Shown here: positions 43,934 through 53,362 of the stretch, piece by piece
How positions within the stretch are numbered: the first letter of the stretch is position 1
Layout of the letters: every line of letters starts with the position of its first letter
Assembly (NCBI GenBank): GCA_036342255.1
Contig: JAZAUS010000010.1
Location: 9,065 to 73,064 of the forward strand
Length of the DNA stretch: 64,000 nucleotides
Direction of reading: 5' to 3'
Source: RUG11198 sp036342255
Lineage (GTDB): Bacteria; Bacillota_I; Bacilli_A; RF39; UBA660
Made by a program: the position numbers and the translations under genes
The notes under the pieces: generated by a model
The model's input: only the letters and a program-made list of their open reading frames with translations
The model's database searches: none
What the model was told of the DNA's origin: nothing

Positions 43934-43934
43934 A

Positions 43935-45749
43935 TTACTCATTAACATAAACTTTAACTGTTCCCATAAAAGTCTTATCTTGTTGCTCATTAGATAACAT
44001 TGAATAATCAACATATAAGCTAACAGCTACTTCTAAACTAGATACAGCTCCTATTGTACCATCATATATAACATAATTAACCTTACCCCTCTCATCATTC
44101 CATGTATTATCAACCAATATACCTGGACCCACTAGAAAATCTCCAACAGTAGCTTGATACTTAACAAATCTAGGATTTAATCTTGTAACATTATATTTAC
44201 TATAATTAGATATCTCTTCTATTACAATTCTAAATTTCTTAGATTTACGATTATCATTTCTAATAATAAATGTAGTATGTTGCTTATTCTTTAATTTCTC
44301 ATCATCATATTTATATTCAGCATCACTAACATAAAGACCTTCTAAAGGATCTTCAACAACTTCATCTTCTTTATCTTTATCCTTATCTTTGTCCTTATCC
44401 TTATCTTTATCTTTGTCTTTATCTTTATCTTTATTTTTATCCGTAATAGCACCAGATTCATCAAAAGTAATCTTACTAGTATCAACTATGATACTAGTGC
44501 CATCAGGCTTAATAATTTCTGATTTTCCATTATCAAAATTAATTACATCATATCCATCAGTAGTCTTCTTCCTAGCTATTTGCTCTATCTCATCAGGCTT
44601 ACTAATAATAGCCTTATTACTATCATACATAATATCATTATTATCTACTACATAAGTCTTACTTCCATCAGGATAAGTAATAACAGTACCACCATTATCA
44701 AAATATCTTACTTTTCTACCATCATTAGTAGTAACTTCTCCCTTAGAATAACCAATAGGATTAGGCACTATTTCATAAACATCATTATTTTTAACAACAA
44801 TATCTCCACTCTTTTTTACAAAAACATTATTACCTTCATCATCAGTAATAACAGCCGTACCATTATCATAATATGTAACAACAGTACCATCTTTCATCTT
44901 TTTCTCTTCTCTTTTATTAAAAGAATTATATTTATCATAACTAATATTATTATCTTGATCATTTACATTAGCATTAGGATTTACTATATACTTATTATTA
45001 TTATCAATAACATATCTAGTCTTATCTGTAAAAGTAACCATTGTAACATTACCATCTTTAGAAGTATTAGTACTATTAGCAACCCCACTAGGATTAATAT
45101 TTATATATTTATCTTTACTAACTGGATCTAATACAATATTATTACTATCTCTGATAAATAATGTTACACCCTTATGTTCAATTCTAGCAGTACCATCTGA
45201 ATAATAAGTAATAACTGTACCATCAGATAAAGTCTTAGTAGTAGATTTAACAAAAATCTTCTTAGCTTTATCATCAATATTACCTTCTTTATCAACACCA
45301 TATTTATTACTACCTTCAACTGGTGAAACACGATATATCTTACCATCAGACTTAATAATTATAGCCGTATAATCAGAAAAATAATATACAACATCATTAT
45401 TACTAGTCATAAAAGTATCAACTAATAAAACAACTCCAACTTTTCTAGCAACTGGTCCCACTAACTCTTCAGCAACTTTTTCATCACTTATACCAGTATC
45501 AGTATCAGCTACTACTTTATCTTTTTTATCTGTTAAAAAGCTTATATCAAAATCCCCAGTATTTTGAAACAAAGAAAATGCTACTCCTGTACTAACTAAT
45601 ATTAAACTCATAAATAACAAAAACATTAGCCAAAGAAGTAATTTTCTATGCCTTTTTAAAAATAAGAGGAAAGGATTTTGTGTCTTTTCCTCTTCTATTA
45701 ATATCTTATCTTCTGTTTTCTTTTTAACACTAAATAAATTTGTTCTCAT
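43935..45749 (-). CDS. Membrane-anchored repeat protein of the SipW/TasA-like operon
   Basis: 604 residues. A basic cytoplasmic start, one helix at about 36-58, then extracellular. Residues about 150-430 hold at least four imperfect ~65-residue modules, each with a DGTVxTYYxDGTA-like strand pair and a later GNNVFV/GSKTYVV strand. A (KD)n spacer follows (about 437-460), then a ~130-residue C-terminal domain (DYSMLSNEQQDKTFMGTVKVYV) similar in style to TasA/camelysin-type fibre proteins. It ends the operon; probably a cell-surface or matrix component handled by the linked SipW. Confidence 0.65.
   Translation of the reverse strand: MRTNLFSVKKKTEDKILIEEEKTQNPFLLFLKRHRKLLLWLMFLLFMSLILVSTGVAFSLFQNTGDFDISFLTDKKDKVVADTDTGISDEKVAEELVGPVARKVGVVLLVDTFMTSNNDVVYYFSDYTAIIIKSDGKIYRVSPVEGSNKYGVDKEGNIDDKAKKIFVKSTTKTLSDGTVITYYSDGTARIEHKGVTLFIRDSNNIVLDPVSKDKYININPSGVANSTNTSKDGNVTMVTFTDKTRYVIDNNNKYIVNPNANVNDQDNNISYDKYNSFNKREEKKMKDGTVVTYYDNGTAVITDDEGNNVFVKKSGDIVVKNNDVYEIVPNPIGYSKGEVTTNDGRKVRYFDNGGTVITYPDGSKTYVVDNNDIMYDSNKAIISKPDEIEQIARKKTTDGYDVINFDNGKSEIIKPDGTSIIVDTSKITFDESGAITDKNKDKDKDKDKDKDKDKDKDKDKEDEVVEDPLEGLYVSDAEYKYDDEKLKNKQHTTFIIRNDNRKSKKFRIVIEEISNYSKYNVTRLNPRFVKYQATVGDFLVGPGILVDNTWNDERGKVNYVIYDGTIGAVSSLEVAVSLYVDYSMLSNEQQDKTFMGTVKVYVNE
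44370..44440. repeat. Hexanucleotide microsatellite encoding (Asp-Lys)n
   Basis: About twelve 6-bp units (consensus ttatct/ttatcc/ttgtcc) in frame, encoding alternating Asp and Lys. Because the unit is 6 bp, slippage changes spacer length without shifting frame. Confidence 0.85.
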
Positions 45750-45753
45750 ATTA

Positions 45754-47526
45754 TCATCTACTTTGTACTTCTATATTTTTATATTTTTTTCTTTTCAAAC
45801 TTTTACCAATTTTAACAATATCATATGAAACAACTGCTAAACAAGGAAGTAATATAACTAATATCCATCCTCCATCTGATGCTAAAAAGTCTCTCAAATA
45901 ACCAAGTTTAGGTATCTTAAATACTACTTTACCATAAATATTCTCAGGTACAACCAAAGCACTATCGGCAACATTGTTATTATCACCCTTTGTCTGGAAA
46001 GTATAAGTCTTGGTCTTATGATTATAATTTTTCTTAATAATTCTGTGTGTAATAATTGTTCCTGCAAATCTTGAATCCGATGATGCAAAAGTAATTATAT
46101 CATCCTCATTCAAATCTTTAGCTTCTATCTTCTTAGTAACAACTACATCATATACCTGTATCTCAGGAAGCATACTACCAGTAAGTACTACATAAGCCCC
46201 ATATTTAGGTGGACTATTATCACCTTTAGCAGCCCTTATCTTAATATCTAATACATATACTAATAATGCAATTCCAATAAGAAGTAACCATATAAACAAT
46301 GCATAAGACAAAATACCCAAAATAGATTGAACAAGAGAAGGTTTCTTCTTCTTTATTTTTACATCAAAATTTTGAACATTAGTCAAATCAATCTTATTAG
46401 CTAAATTCTTATTAGAATACTCAGGTTTCTCAACTAAATTTATCTTACTATTAAAGAATGGATTTGACTCTTCTCCATCTTTCTCAGCTACATCCTCAAC
46501 AAAGAATGGACTTATCTCTTCATCTTTCTTAGTATCTTCTTCTACAACAACTTTCTCTTCTTTTTTCTCTACCTTATCTTCAGCATTATTATCTATATTA
46601 TTATTAAAGAAAATATTATTATTTGTATCAATATTTTCATCAGTATTTACAACCTCTTCTTGCTTATTATCCTCATCTGTATTCCTATCTTTACTAAAGA
46701 ATATATTATCATCTAATGCTTTACCTTCTACACTATCTACTACTTCTTCTTTAATTTCTTCTTTATTATCATTAAAGAATACATTATTATCTAACCCCTT
46801 ATCATCTTCTACCTTAACTTCATCTTTTTCTTCTTCATTAATACCATCTTTATCATCACCAAAAATAATACTATTATCTTTTTTATTATCTTCAAAATGA
46901 TCTTCTTGTTTTTTATCTTCTTCCTTATCCTCAAAAATAATATTATTATCTATCTTCTTATCATCAACATCTTTTTCTTCTTTATCATCAAAACTAATAG
47001 TATTCTCTTCTTTACTATTTTCAAAAATATCTTCTTGTTCCTTATCTTTTTCCTTATCTTCAAAAATAATATTATTATCTATCTTCTTATCTTCAACAAT
47101 ATCTTCTTCTTTAGAATTATTATTATCTACTTTTTCTTCTTCTTTTATTTTATCAAAAATACTAGAAAAAGAACTATTACTACTATCTTCACTAGTAGCA
47201 ACATCAAATATTGAACTACTACTAATTTCTTTCTTATCATCAACTTTTTGTTCTTTTTCCTCATCATCATTCAAAGCCATATCAAAAATTGAACTACTAG
47301 TACTATTTTCATCATTAACAGAAGCATTATCAAATATTGAACCAAACGTTTGCTTATCTTCAGGAATAACTTCAGTTTCTTTTGAAGACTCAAAAACATC
47401 ATCAAACTTTATATCAGTATTTGATGTTTCATCATTCATATTATTAAAGCTAACAGTATCCTTTTCTTTGCTAACGCTAGAAAAAATATCTCCAAAAGTC
47501 TTCCCGTCGTTATTCTTTTCTTTCAC
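45754..47526 (-). CDS. SipW-type signal peptidase I with a long acidic repeat extension
   Basis: 590 residues, about three times the usual size. Residues 1-370 are cytoplasmic, acidic and low-complexity, with some 15 short motifs of the form (N/S)-x-I-F-F/D (SSIFD, NNIIFED, NNIFFN, SPFFVED, NPFFNS). Then a helix, the catalytic Ser motif TGSMLPEIQVYD, the His-type general base in ITHRII (ER/SipW type, not Lys), QTKGDNNNVAD, and a second helix near the end. It should process the TasA-like neighbours. GTG 47526 start with AGAGGTG upstream. Confidence 0.88.
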   Translation of the reverse strand: MKEKNNDGKTFGDIFSSVSKEKDTVSFNNMNDETSNTDIKFDDVFESSKETEVIPEDKQTFGSIFDNASVNDENSTSSSIFDMALNDDEEKEQKVDDKKEISSSSIFDVATSEDSSNSSFSSIFDKIKEEEKVDNNNSKEEDIVEDKKIDNNIIFEDKEKDKEQEDIFENSKEENTISFDDKEEKDVDDKKIDNNIIFEDKEEDKKQEDHFEDNKKDNSIIFGDDKDGINEEEKDEVKVEDDKGLDNNVFFNDNKEEIKEEVVDSVEGKALDDNIFFSKDRNTDEDNKQEEVVNTDENIDTNNNIFFNNNIDNNAEDKVEKKEEKVVVEEDTKKDEEISPFFVEDVAEKDGEESNPFFNSKINLVEKPEYSNKNLANKIDLTNVQNFDVKIKKKKPSLVQSILGILSYALFIWLLLIGIALLVYVLDIKIRAAKGDNSPPKYGAYVVLTGSMLPEIQVYDVVVTKKIEAKDLNEDDIITFASSDSRFAGTIITHRIIKKNYNHKTKTYTFQTKGDNNNVADSALVVPENIYGKVVFKIPKLGYLRDFLASDGGWILVILLPCLAVVSYDIVKIGKSLKRKKYKNIEVQSR

Positions 47527-47540
47527 GCTTCAACACCTCT

Positions 47541-48101
47541 TTAATTAATCTTTTGATTTGCCTCCACTCTTATTCTACCAGTCAAATTTTTCCGCATCTC
47601 TTCATTTTGATTATCACCAGTTTCCTTCAACCAAACAACTAGAGTATAATCAACCTCTTTTTCTGATTCTAATATTACATTACTAGCAATCTCCACTTCT
47701 CCTGTACCAGAAAAAGTTCCTTTAATTAATTCTTCTTGATCACTATTAAACAATTTATACATAAGAGCCTCATCAGAAAACTCATTCTTATTAATATCCA
47801 CAAAAACAGATATAACACTATCCAATGTACCTGTATTCTTAACTCTAAAATTATTTCTATACACATTTTCTGTAGTATTATACCCAGGATTATATATAGG
47901 ATATAACAAATTAAAATCTATTATCTCACCAGATAAATATGATATTTGTAAAGTACCAGTATAAACATTACTAGCTCCTTCTTCATGTTGCCTCAAAAAA
48001 TAGAATGCAGCAATAGTTGTCCCTACAATTACAACTACTAAAGTAAGTAATAATATTACTATATAAAAGAAATCTTTTTTCTTTTTCGTTGTAGTGTACA
48101 A
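47541..48101 (-). CDS. TasA/camelysin-like secreted fibre protein
   Basis: 186 residues from TTG 48101 (AGAGGTG 7 nt upstream). A Lys-rich start, hydrophobic helix at 10-35, then YTGTLQISYLSGEIIDFNLLYPIYNPG, NNFRVKNTGTLDSVISVFVDI and a terminal GRIRVEANQ strand: the beta-sandwich pattern of TasA/CalY proteins, which SipW processes in Bacillus to build matrix fibres. First gene of the operon, 14 bp before the signal peptidase. Confidence 0.8.
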   Translation of the reverse strand: MYTTTKKKKDFFYIVILLLTLVVVIVGTTIAAFYFLRQHEEGASNVYTGTLQISYLSGEIIDFNLLYPIYNPGYNTTENVYRNNFRVKNTGTLDSVISVFVDINKNEFSDEALMYKLFNSDQEELIKGTFSGTGEVEIASNVILESEKEVDYTLVVWLKETGDNQNEEMRKNLTGRIRVEANQKIN

Positions 48102-48173
48102 GACAATCACCTCTTATTATAATATTATCAAAATTTATTCAAAATTGCAATACAATTTAAATGTTTTAAGAAA

Positions 48174-48764
48174 TTATTCCTCTTTAGTTTCCTTAAGAGC
48201 ATTCTTATAACAATACCTACACATTGCCCTATATTCAGCATCCACTCCATCTATAGCTACTTGTTCTCCATCAAAAACAGGAACACCACCAACAATACGC
48301 ATATTAATCATCTTTTTTCTTCCACATGAACATTGCCTTTTTATTTCTATTATATTATCAGCAATTTCCAATAACCTTTTAGATCCCTCAAATAAATTAC
48401 CCATAAAATCAGTTTTCAATCCATAACATACAACAGATATCCCCAATATATCAACAATATCAGATAATTCATCAACATGTTTCTTAGTCAAAAACTGAGC
48501 TTCATCTACTAATATATAATCCAAATTATGCTTAACCAAATACTTAGAAATATCTACATATATATTATCCCTATCCTTAATTAAAAATGAAGCCTCTACC
48601 TTTCTTTCATCTCTAGATATTATATAGCTACCACCCTTTTTATCAACATAAGGCTTCATAACTATTACCTTAAATCCATCTTCCAATTTACCATGTCTTG
48701 ATTTTAATAATTCACTAGTTTTTCCACATCCCATAGCCCCATAATAAAATGTTAATTCTTTCAT
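48174..48764 (-). CDS. tdk: Thymidine kinase
   Basis: 196 residues. Type II TK: P-loop YYGAMGCGKTSEL, Walker B LDYILVDEAQFL, lasso loop, and zinc Cys pairs (CSCGRK; CRYCYKN). Salvages thymidine to dTMP. ATG 48764 follows AGGAGG. It lies 8 bp after the Xer recombinase gene. Confidence 0.96.
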   Translation of the reverse strand: MKELTFYYGAMGCGKTSELLKSRHGKLEDGFKVIVMKPYVDKKGGSYIISRDERKVEASFLIKDRDNIYVDISKYLVKHNLDYILVDEAQFLTKKHVDELSDIVDILGISVVCYGLKTDFMGNLFEGSKRLLEIADNIIEIKRQCSCGRKKMINMRIVGGVPVFDGEQVAIDGVDAEYRAMCRYCYKNALKETKEE

Positions 48765-48772
48765 AAAACCTC

Positions 48773-49648
48773 CTACTCTTTTGCCCTTGGATGAGCAATA
48801 TTATATATCTTTTTTATTTGTTCATTAGATACATGAGTATATATACTAGTAGTATCTATTGTTGAATGCCCCAATAATTCTTTTACACTCATTAAATCAG
48901 CTCCTGCATTCAACAAATCAGTAGCAAACGTATGTCTTAAAGTATGTGGTGATATATGATAATCAACTTCACACTTTAAAACAACCTTATCAATAATCTT
49001 TCTTATATATCTAGAAGATATAACATCACCATTCTTATTAATAAATAAATAATCACTTTTCTTATTTTTTAATAATTCTCTTCTACCATTATCTAAATAT
49101 AAATCTAATATATCAGCAGCATAACTACCATAAAAGACATATCTTTCTTTAGAACCCTTACCCAAAACTTTAATAGTATTATTATTTCTATCTATATCTT
49201 CTATCTTAACATTAACCAATTCTCCAACTCTCATCCCTGTAGCATACAACATCTCTAATATTAATAAATTTCTTTGATCTAAAGCCTTACTCTTATCAAA
49301 AGAATTAAACATCTTATCCAAATCATCATCATTAGCATACTTAGGCAAACTCTTACTTTTCTTAGGATTACTTATATCTTTAAAATAATTAATACTAATT
49401 ATATTTTCTCTAACCAAATAATTATAAAAACTCCTAATCGAACTAAGCTTTCTTGATATTGTATTTCTATTTAATCCTCTACTATATAAATATTCTAAAT
49501 ACTCCCTAGCAACTACTTCATCAACATTAATCAAATCACTAGAAAAATCATATAATTCCAATAAATCTTCCTTATAATTAACTAAAGTATAATTACTATC
49601 TTTTTTCACCACTTTTAAATACTTAATAAAATCATCTATATATTTCAT
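48773..49648 (-). CDS. XerC/XerD-type tyrosine recombinase
   Basis: 291 residues. N-terminal SAM-like DNA-binding domain (residues 1-85), then the catalytic domain: ATGMRVGELVNVKIEDI (Arg1), HTLRHTFATDLL (His-x-x-Arg), LGHSTIDTTSIYTHV (His and the Tyr nucleophile). No extra arm-binding N-terminal domain, so it is a chromosomal dimer-resolution type rather than an element integrase. It is the only recombinase in the window. Confidence 0.93.
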   Translation of the reverse strand: MKYIDDFIKYLKVVKKDSNYTLVNYKEDLLELYDFSSDLINVDEVVAREYLEYLYSRGLNRNTISRKLSSIRSFYNYLVRENIISINYFKDISNPKKSKSLPKYANDDDLDKMFNSFDKSKALDQRNLLILEMLYATGMRVGELVNVKIEDIDRNNNTIKVLGKGSKERYVFYGSYAADILDLYLDNGRRELLKNKKSDYLFINKNGDVISSRYIRKIIDKVVLKCEVDYHISPHTLRHTFATDLLNAGADLMSVKELLGHSTIDTTSIYTHVSNEQIKKIYNIAHPRAKE

Positions 49649-49719
49649 ATTTACCTCTATTTAAGTATAACACCAAGATATATTATTTGTAAATTTAATT
49701 AACAAATAATATATCCATA

Positions 49720-49744
49720 TAAAAAGAAATAGACTTATCTATTC
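49720..49744 (-). terminator. Weak terminator after divIB; adjacent inverted repeat
   Basis: 6-bp stem (aataga / tctatt) plus T-run. A further perfect 14-bp inverted repeat without T-run lies at 49677-49715 (gatatattatttgt / acaaataatatatc), between divIB and the Xer gene. Confidence 0.5.
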
Positions 49745-50464
49745 CTTCTTCTCTTCTTCTTTTGGAATAACAGCTTTATTATCTCTTAATTCCACATAAT
49801 CACCAGAATCTAAATATATAATCCCCGTCTTACCAGCCAACTCTTTTTTAATCTTATTATATTTATTTAACTTATCTATCTTTGTTAAAGTAATAAATAC
49901 CAAATTACCATCATCCATATATAACAAAAATCTTTCTTCATCAACTTTAACTGGACTATATTCAATTTGTGATATTTGCCTTAACATATTCTTATTAACT
50001 TTATTAAACTTATCTGCAAAATCTTTTCTTTTATTATCTGGTATCTCATTATTAAGTATAGCAACATCACTTATATTATACTCATTATCAACTATATCCC
50101 CATTAGAAATAATAACTTTATTTCCATTATCCATAAGCACAATAGCCTTATATTCATTAACATCAATTTCTAGTATATTACCAAGTTTCTTTTTAACTTT
50201 AACCTTATCAACCCATTTTATAGCCTCTATATTATTTTTAACTTTACTAGAAGAAGTAAGTAAAAAAGAGGGATATGTATCCACATGTGCTGCTTCAAGA
50301 ATTATCTCATCAGATATTATATCATTTCCCTTAACATATATATTCTTTACAGGTAACATAATAATCAAAAAAGCAGCACCAAAAAATACTAATATTACAA
50401 ATAAAAATATTAGTATGTTTTTAATTTTTAATCTTCTCTTTTTCTTTCTTTTCTTCCTAGCCAC
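49739..50464 (-). CDS. divIB: Cell-division protein DivIB/FtsQ
   Basis: 241 residues from GTG 50464 (TTAGGTG upstream). Very basic cytoplasmic start (ARKKRKKKRRLKIK), one helix, then a POTRA domain (MLPVKNIYVKGNDIISDEIILEAA, IKWVDKVKVKKKLGNILEIDVNEYKAIVL) and the beta domain. Part of the divisome. It follows murG and murB, the normal dcw order. Confidence 0.92.
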   Translation of the reverse strand: MARKKRKKKRRLKIKNILIFLFVILVFFGAAFLIIMLPVKNIYVKGNDIISDEIILEAAHVDTYPSFLLTSSSKVKNNIEAIKWVDKVKVKKKLGNILEIDVNEYKAIVLMDNGNKVIISNGDIVDNEYNISDVAILNNEIPDNKRKDFADKFNKVNKNMLRQISQIEYSPVKVDEERFLLYMDDGNLVFITLTKIDKLNKYNKIKKELAGKTGIIYLDSGDYVELRDNKAVIPKEEEKKE

Positions 50465-50473
50465 AATAATCAC

Positions 50474-51364
50474 CTAATCTATTATTATCTGCTCTAATAT
50501 TAAATTAATATTATATTTATTCTTTACTTCTTTCTTTATTAAATTAATTAAATTAACAATATCTTCACCAGTAGCATTATCATAATTAATAATAAAATTA
50601 GCATGTTTTAAACTAACCATAGCCCCACCTATCTTATATCCTTTAAGCCCAACTTCTTCTATCATCTTACCAGCATATAACCCATCCGGATTTCTAAAAA
50701 CTGATCCTGCTGACGGATAATCAAGAGGTTGAGATTCTATTCTTCTAAGCTTTCTATCAGCTATCTTATCTAATATCTCCTCTTTATCCCCTTTATGAAG
50801 CTTTAATTCACAAGATAAAATTATATAATCTTTATTTCTCTTAAAAAATGAATCTCTATATCCAAACTCCATCTCTTCTTTACTAAAAGTCCTTATTTTA
50901 CCATCAGGACACAACACTTCAGCACTTTGAACTAATTCTGATAAAGAAAAAGTATAAGCACCTGCATTCATAGCAACAGAAGCACCAACAAAACCAGGAA
51001 TACCACTAGAAAACTCTAATCCAGATAAACCTTTATTAGCCATACCAACAGCTAGTTTTATTAACGAATAACCTGCACCTACAAACACAGTAGTATCAAC
51101 TACCTTTATACTATTAAATCTATCCAATCTAATAACAACACCATCATAATAGTCACAATGAAAAATAACATTACTACCATTACCTAGAACCAAATGTTTA
51201 ATATTATTCTTTTTTACAAAATTAATTAATTTTTTTAATTCAGCTATATTCTTAGGAAAAACCAAATACTTAGCCTTAGAATTTAACTTATAAGTATTAT
51301 ACTTCTTCAAAGAAACATCTTCATAATACTCATAATTATTCTTATCAATAAAACTTTTTATCAT
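50474..51364 (-). CDS. murB: UDP-N-acetylenolpyruvoylglucosamine reductase
   Basis: 296 residues, type II-like short form. FAD-binding NTYKLNSKAKYLVFP, LGNGSNVIF, SGLEFSSGIPGFVGASVAMNAG, and the catalytic AGSVFRNP loop (Ser) with a terminal Glu in LEQIIID region. Second committed step of peptidoglycan precursor synthesis. Its start overlaps the murG end by 20 bp. Confidence 0.96.
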   Translation of the reverse strand: MIKSFIDKNNYEYYEDVSLKKYNTYKLNSKAKYLVFPKNIAELKKLINFVKKNNIKHLVLGNGSNVIFHCDYYDGVVIRLDRFNSIKVVDTTVFVGAGYSLIKLAVGMANKGLSGLEFSSGIPGFVGASVAMNAGAYTFSLSELVQSAEVLCPDGKIRTFSKEEMEFGYRDSFFKRNKDYIILSCELKLHKGDKEEILDKIADRKLRRIESQPLDYPSAGSVFRNPDGLYAGKMIEEVGLKGYKIGGAMVSLKHANFIINYDNATGEDIVNLINLIKKEVKNKYNINLILEQIIID

Positions 51365-52457
51365 CCAAAATCATTTCTTTCAACACATTATAAATTCTAC
51401 TTGCCGAATCTACAATCCCCATCTTCCCCAAATTATTCTTTATCTCATTATATCTTTCTTCATCTTCTAATATATCATCAACCATCTTAATAAATAAACT
51501 CTTCTCTAAATCTTTTTCTCTAATTATTAATCCAGCTTTTCTATTAACCAAATCCATAGCATTTTTATATTGATGATTATTAGTAACATAAGGACTAGGT
51601 ATAAATATTGTAGGTATCTGTAGTGCCGTAATCTCACTCATAGTAGAAGCACCCGCCCTCGATACCATTAAATCACATCTCTTCATAACCGACGATAAAT
51701 TATTAATAAAAGGCACTACCTTAACATTCTTAGGAAAACCTCTACTATTTAACTTATCATAATAATTTTTACCAGTTACATATATAACTTCATAATCTTT
51801 ACCCCTAAAATTATATAAAAAATCAGTCATCTTCTCATTTACCGTTTTACTACCTAAACTACCCATAACAATTAAAACTAATTTCTTATCTTCATCTAAA
51901 CCATAATCTTTCTTCTTAGCTGGCTTAATATTAACAGCCTCTTCACTACAAGGATTACCAGTTAATACTACCTTATCTTTAGGAAATTCTTTAATTGTAG
52001 ATTCAAAACTAACACCTATCCTATCAGCATATTTAACCAAATACCTATTAGCCCAACCTACAACTGAATTTTGTTCATGAATAAAAGTTTTACACCCTAA
52101 CTTTTTAGCAGCCCATATAACAGGAGCCGTAACATATCCCCCACAACCAATAACAACATCAGGATCAAAATCTTTTATTATTTTTAAACATTCTTTACGA
52201 GCTTTTAAAAATCTTCTTAATGTTTTAATATTACCTACAGTGAATTTTTTTATTTCTCTTATATCTCTACAAAAAAAAGTAACTTCAATAGGTTGAAAAG
52301 GAATTTTTAAAGCAGGAATTATCTCATTCTCAATCCTATCATGCGTACCAATAAACAAAAACTCACTATTAGGTTCTTCTTTTTTTATTTTATTTATAAT
52401 CGAAACAGCAGGATATATATGACCTCCTGTTCCACCAGCACTGATTATAACTCGCAC
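51345..52457 (-). CDS. murG: UDP-GlcNAc:lipid I GlcNAc transferase
   Basis: 370 residues from GTG 52457 (AGAGGTG upstream). GT-B glycosyltransferase with GGTGGHIYPA at the N-terminus, GGYVTAPV, HEQN, MGSLGSKTVNE and SRAGASTMSEITAL. Makes lipid II at the membrane. Stop TGA, overlapping murB. Shows that the organism has a peptidoglycan wall. Confidence 0.96.
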   Translation of the reverse strand: MRVIISAGGTGGHIYPAVSIINKIKKEEPNSEFLFIGTHDRIENEIIPALKIPFQPIEVTFFCRDIREIKKFTVGNIKTLRRFLKARKECLKIIKDFDPDVVIGCGGYVTAPVIWAAKKLGCKTFIHEQNSVVGWANRYLVKYADRIGVSFESTIKEFPKDKVVLTGNPCSEEAVNIKPAKKKDYGLDEDKKLVLIVMGSLGSKTVNEKMTDFLYNFRGKDYEVIYVTGKNYYDKLNSRGFPKNVKVVPFINNLSSVMKRCDLMVSRAGASTMSEITALQIPTIFIPSPYVTNNHQYKNAMDLVNRKAGLIIREKDLEKSLFIKMVDDILEDEERYNEIKNNLGKMGIVDSASRIYNVLKEMILDDKKFY

Positions 52458-52553
52458 ATTAATCACCTCTTGCAATCGCTATTATATCATTTTTTTTATT
52501 ATTTGTAATAAAATCTTATAAAATATATAAAAATTAATAAATATATGTAAATA

Positions 52554-53354
52554 CTATTTAATAAGAAAAGTAATAATATCCATAAAATCTATTTTCGATA
52601 TCATAATTATTATCGCCGACATACTTAAAAAAGGACCAAAAGGTATAATATTATCCCTATTCATAAAAAGCATTATTAATGCTATTGGAAAAGCTATAAA
52701 AGTAGCAAGAAATATTGTACATATAGCTAATGGAAAACCTAAAACTAATCCAAACAAAAACATAAGTTTAATATCTCCTCCACCGAGCGATTCTTTTTTA
52801 AACATTTTATCACCCATTAGCTTCAAAGCATACATACAAATAAAAGCTCCAATTCCTGGATAAACATGTTCAAACATTAACTCTTTAAGCCCAATTTTGT
52901 AATCCTTCAAAACAATAAAATTAATTAAATATAATATTATTATCGACAAAGTAGACACTACCAAGACTTCATCTAAAATAATCATATATTCAATATCACT
53001 AACTATAACAATTATTAAACTAGATACAAATATCAAACTAATTATTAAATCAAAAGATAATTTAAACACATGAAAACATACAGCAAAAAGAAGTGCTGTA
53101 ACAATCTCCACTATTAAGCAACTAAATGGTATATCATCACCACAACTACTACATTTTCCTTTTAAAAATATATAAGAAAAAATGGGAATATTTTCATACC
53201 ATTTTAACTTATGATTACATTTAACACAATGTGATCCTGGAAAAATAATAGATTCATCCTTAGATAATCTAGTAGCAACAACATGATAAAAAGATCCCAT
53301 AATAGCTCCAAATATAAAGAATATTATTACATATACTGTTTCCAACCATATCAC
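52554..53354 (-). CDS. Prepilin peptidase (A24)
   Basis: 266 residues, about eight helices. Start with GAIMGSFYHVVATRL, two CxxC pairs in the cytosolic loop (CVKCNHKLKW and CSSCGD), catalytic Asp in SDIEYM and in GGGDIKLM. Cleaves and N-methylates type IV prepilins. It is 8 bp after the PilC-like gene, so it belongs to a pilus or competence-type operon. Confidence 0.95.
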   Translation of the reverse strand: MIWLETVYVIIFFIFGAIMGSFYHVVATRLSKDESIIFPGSHCVKCNHKLKWYENIPIFSYIFLKGKCSSCGDDIPFSCLIVEIVTALLFAVCFHVFKLSFDLIISLIFVSSLIIVIVSDIEYMIILDEVLVVSTLSIIILYLINFIVLKDYKIGLKELMFEHVYPGIGAFICMYALKLMGDKMFKKESLGGGDIKLMFLFGLVLGFPLAICTIFLATFIAFPIALIMLFMNRDNIIPFGPFLSMSAIIIMISKIDFMDIITFLIK

Positions 53355-53362
53355 ATCCTACT

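Noticed and set aside
46897..47214. Hydrophobic plus-strand open frame rich in Ile and Phe
   Set aside because: It is the complement of the acidic low-complexity part of the signal peptidase; similar shadows occur at 44389-45131 and 63775-63981.
48773..49648. Xer recombinase as the integrase of the secA cassettes
   Set aside because: It lacks an arm-binding N-terminal domain, lies 8 kb away beside tdk and divIB, and looks like the chromosomal XerC/D. Possible accessory role only.
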